A DNA stretch of 6,232 nucleotides from Candidatus Hydrogenedentota bacterium. Lineage in GTDB: Bacteria > Hydrogenedentota > Hydrogenedentia > Hydrogenedentales > SLHB01. Positions 4,596-6,232 of the stretch are shown piece by piece. Within the stretch, counting starts at the first letter, position 1. Every line of letters starts with the position of its first letter. Below the pieces are notes generated by a model. That model was not told the origin of the DNA and made no database searches. It saw only the letters and a list, made by a program, of their open reading frames with translations. The position numbers were made by a program, and so were the translations under genes. The stretch spans positions 2,648 through 8,879 of the forward strand of contig JAHDWY010000013.1 of assembly GCA_023384315.1 (NCBI GenBank), given 5' to 3'.

Positions 4596-6005
4596 CTAAC
4601 GCGACTGCAGCAGGTACAGGTTCTTCTCCCCGCGAAGCAGGATGCTCGTGCGGCCTTTGCCGCTGAGGTCGGCCGAGAACTCCACGCCCTTGATGGGCTC
4701 TCCGAAGGTGTGTGTCCAGTCGGGATCGCGGGAAAAACCATCCGCGGCGAGCCAGAGATGGTAATTGTTTGGCTCCGTGCCGAAGCCCAGATCGGTTAAG
4801 CCATCCCCATCCACGTCCACCATCGCGATGTTGGCGACGGGGTTGCGGTTCAAGAAGAAGTTGATGGGACCCTTGGCGGAAATCATCCCGGCCGGTTTGG
4901 GATCGTAGCGTGCATTGTCGGGAACGTACAAGTGAATCGCGATGCGCACGGGCCAGGATCGTCCCACGACGGTCCGCACGAGAGAATCGATGGACACGCC
5001 GGGCCGCGGCGCGTCCCACAAGACCAGGTCGAAATACCCGTCGCCGTTAAAATCCGGATTGTAGGTGTAGGCCTTGGTGAGCCAGCCTTCGTCTTCTTGT
5101 TTGAAGAGCATCCCCGGATAGCGGCGGATGGGACCCATCTTGGATTCGGAGCGTTCGTGTATTCCGGCATCGCCTGATACGGTTCGAAGATGGACCAGCG
5201 TGCTCCCGGAACCGTCGCTGCGATAGACGACGTACTGCCTGGCGGTCTGATCGTCGCGCAACAGCGAAGCGTACCATTCGCCCGCGTAGGGGCCGCTGTT
5301 TTCGGTCAGCGTGGTGAAGTCGCTGTCTGCGGTGGGATTGGTCAGATCGTTGATTAGCGCTCCGGACTGTGTGCTATCGCTCTCCAAGGGAAAACTGGGC
5401 GGCAACTCGCGCGGAGTAGTGGCTATGACCTGCGTCCAATGGGTTCCCCGATCTTCGTACTCCTGAACCCAGGACGGAGACCAGTACAAGCGATCGGAAT
5501 CCGTGCCGTCACCCGCCGCGTATCCGTGTTCTTCAATCAGCTCACCGGTCAGTCTGTATATCCGTACTCCGGTGGCGTGAGGCAACACGATCGCGGGTGC
5601 GTCCAGGTATGGCGAGACAAAGACCTGTGGACTCGGAGTTCCAGACATCAACGCGTAGGTGGAATCCGCCTCGAAGAGCACCTGACGTGCCGGAGCCTCT
5701 CCCGGCGACAATTCCAGGGAGACAATCTTGCTTCCCTCGATGACGATCACTTCCGATGCGCCATCGGCATCAATGTCGTACACGTCGTACGCGCTGTCAC
5801 TGTCGGAGAAGGAGAACTCGGTCACAAACTGATTCGAGTAATGGATGCGCACGTCGCGGCCCGACTGTACCCAAAGGTCGGCCTCGCCGTCGGCGTCGAT
5901 TTGGACCGGAAAGACGCGCGCGTCGGGATCCAGCAAGGGGATCTCTCGCACGTCAACCGCGCACACGCTCAAACTGAGTGCTGCGGCTAAGGAAAACAGA
6001 CTCAT
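4596..6005 (-). CDS. Exported FG-GAP/VCBS repeat protein
   Basis: A 469-residue protein with a hydrophobic N-terminus (residues 2-16, 'SLFSLAAALSLSVCA') that looks like a Sec signal peptide, cleaved perhaps after Ala16. It is unusual in having no Lys or Arg before the hydrophobic stretch. The rest carries scattered calcium-binding-type loops of FG-GAP/VCBS repeats: 'IDADGEADLWV' (36-46), 'DIDADGASEVIV' (77-88), 'DFNGDGYFDLVL' (318-329) and 'DVDGDGLTDLGF' (397-408). A fifth, 'DLSGKGRTSILL' (446-457), has lost several acidic ligands. Residues about 90-310 form a long stretch without recognised repeats. Such proteins usually form beta-propellers outside the cytoplasm; the ligand is unknown. The start is the ATG at 6003-6005, which overlaps the stop of the upstream gene (ATGA), with GGGA nine bases before it. 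The gene is the downstream member of a pair of related proteins. Confidence 0.85.
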   Translation of the reverse strand: MSLFSLAAALSLSVCAVDVREIPLLDPDARVFPVQIDADGEADLWVQSGRDVRIHYSNQFVTEFSFSDSDSAYDVYDIDADGASEVIVIEGSKIVSLELSPGEAPARQVLFEADSTYALMSGTPSPQVFVSPYLDAPAIVLPHATGVRIYRLTGELIEEHGYAAGDGTDSDRLYWSPSWVQEYEDRGTHWTQVIATTPRELPPSFPLESDSTQSGALINDLTNPTADSDFTTLTENSGPYAGEWYASLLRDDQTARQYVVYRSDGSGSTLVHLRTVSGDAGIHERSESKMGPIRRYPGMLFKQEDEGWLTKAYTYNPDFNGDGYFDLVLWDAPRPGVSIDSLVRTVVGRSWPVRIAIHLYVPDNARYDPKPAGMISAKGPINFFLNRNPVANIAMVDVDGDGLTDLGFGTEPNNYHLWLAADGFSRDPDWTHTFGEPIKGVEFSADLSGKGRTSILLRGEKNLYLLQSR

Positions 6006-6232
6006 GGCGCGCTGTCCCGTGTGAGATACATGACGTGGCGCGGACTTTCGTCATCGGTACTAGAATCGTTTACCTCCACAACAACGTCGCTGCGTCCATC
6101 ACCATCCAAATCGCATACGCCGAAATCCGTAATCTCCGTGGCGTCCACCGTGGCGTACGGCTTTCCCACAAGCCCGGAATCGGTCATCAGGTATACCGAC
6201 AATCGCGTGGGCCGCTCTTGCACCAGCACATC
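6002..6232 (-). CDS. FG-GAP/VCBS repeat protein, C-terminal part
   Basis: The frame is open to the right edge, so this is the last 76 residues of a gene that begins outside the window. The fragment contains one clear FG-GAP/VCBS loop, 'DFGVCDLDGDGRSDVVVEV', with a canonical DxDxDG motif, followed by a short acidic tail and 'RHVMYLTRDSAP'. A GTG near the edge (6227-6229) could be read as a start but has no visible upstream context here, and the sequence before it is still open. Its stop overlaps the ATG of the next FG-GAP gene (ATGA, 6002-6005), so the two are translated as a coupled pair. Export cannot be judged because the N-terminus is missing. Confidence 0.8.
   Translation of the reverse strand, partial: DVLVQERPTRLSVYLMTDSGLVGKPYATVDATEITDFGVCDLDGDGRSDVVVEVNDSSTDDESPRHVMYLTRDSAP

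Noticed and set aside
4543..4603. Hairpins near the end of the FG-GAP gene (TCCCC/GGGGA, and CGCGT/ACGCG at 4590-4603) as a minus-strand terminator
   Set aside because: Stems are only five base pairs, one covers the stop codon, and no T run follows on the minus strand.
5949..6005. Lipoprotein signal at Cys15 of the exported FG-GAP protein
   Set aside because: The residues before Cys15 are L-S-V, and Val directly before the Cys does not fit the lipobox, which needs a small residue (Ala, Gly or Ser).
1..6232. CRISPR array, tRNA/rRNA, transposase or defence-system genes
   Set aside because: No regularly spaced direct repeats, no tRNA-like cloverleaf or conserved rRNA sequence, and no nuclease, transposase or known defence domain was seen on either strand.

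Overview
The window reads as GC-rich chromosomal DNA (by eye about 60% G+C) from a Gram-negative, probably flagellated bacterium. It holds a FlgM-type anti-sigma-28 factor, two FG-GAP/VCBS repeat proteins (one with a signal peptide), and a cation:proton antiporter fused to a PTS EIIA domain. This mix, together with short GC-rich palindromes between genes, recalls environmental lineages of the Planctomycetes/Lentisphaerae/Hydrogenedentota type. That placement is a guess from gene content; no marker gene is present.

Layout. (1) Positions 1-2086, minus strand: an operon in which the antiporter-EIIA fusion (287-2086) is followed, through an ATGA stop/start overlap, by an amidohydrolase that runs off the left edge. 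(2) About 2085-2192: a short divergent control region with back-to-back sigma-70-like promoters whose -10 boxes are mirror copies (TAGAATGC). The leftward -10 box overlaps the first ATG of the antiporter frame, so the true antiporter start is probably further in. (3) Positions 2193-3810, plus strand: a two-gene operon of a small TPR protein and an iron-dependent-type alcohol dehydrogenase. The dehydrogenase starts at TTG inside the end of the TPR gene. (4) Positions 3811-4370: an AT-richer intergenic stretch ending in a good sigma-28 (FliA-type) promoter, then flgM with a strong ribosome binding site, then an intrinsic terminator. (5) Positions 4371-4595: a gene-free convergent spacer with several small GC-rich hairpins, two of which share identical arms. 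(6) Positions 4596-6232, minus strand: two FG-GAP repeat genes joined by another ATGA overlap, the upstream one cut by the right edge.

How the genes work together. Three transcription units point to three separate jobs: ion/pH homeostasis under possible PTS phosphorylation control; redox metabolism of an alcohol or aldehyde with a TPR helper; and late-flagellar gene control by FlgM. The exported FG-GAP pair is a fourth unit of unknown role. Nothing here forms an obvious new defence or mobile system. The points most worth a second look are the antiporter with one acidic ion-site residue apparently replaced by Ala, its EIIA fusion, the dehydrogenase with a metal-ligand His replaced by Gln, the flgM promoter, and the palindrome cluster.
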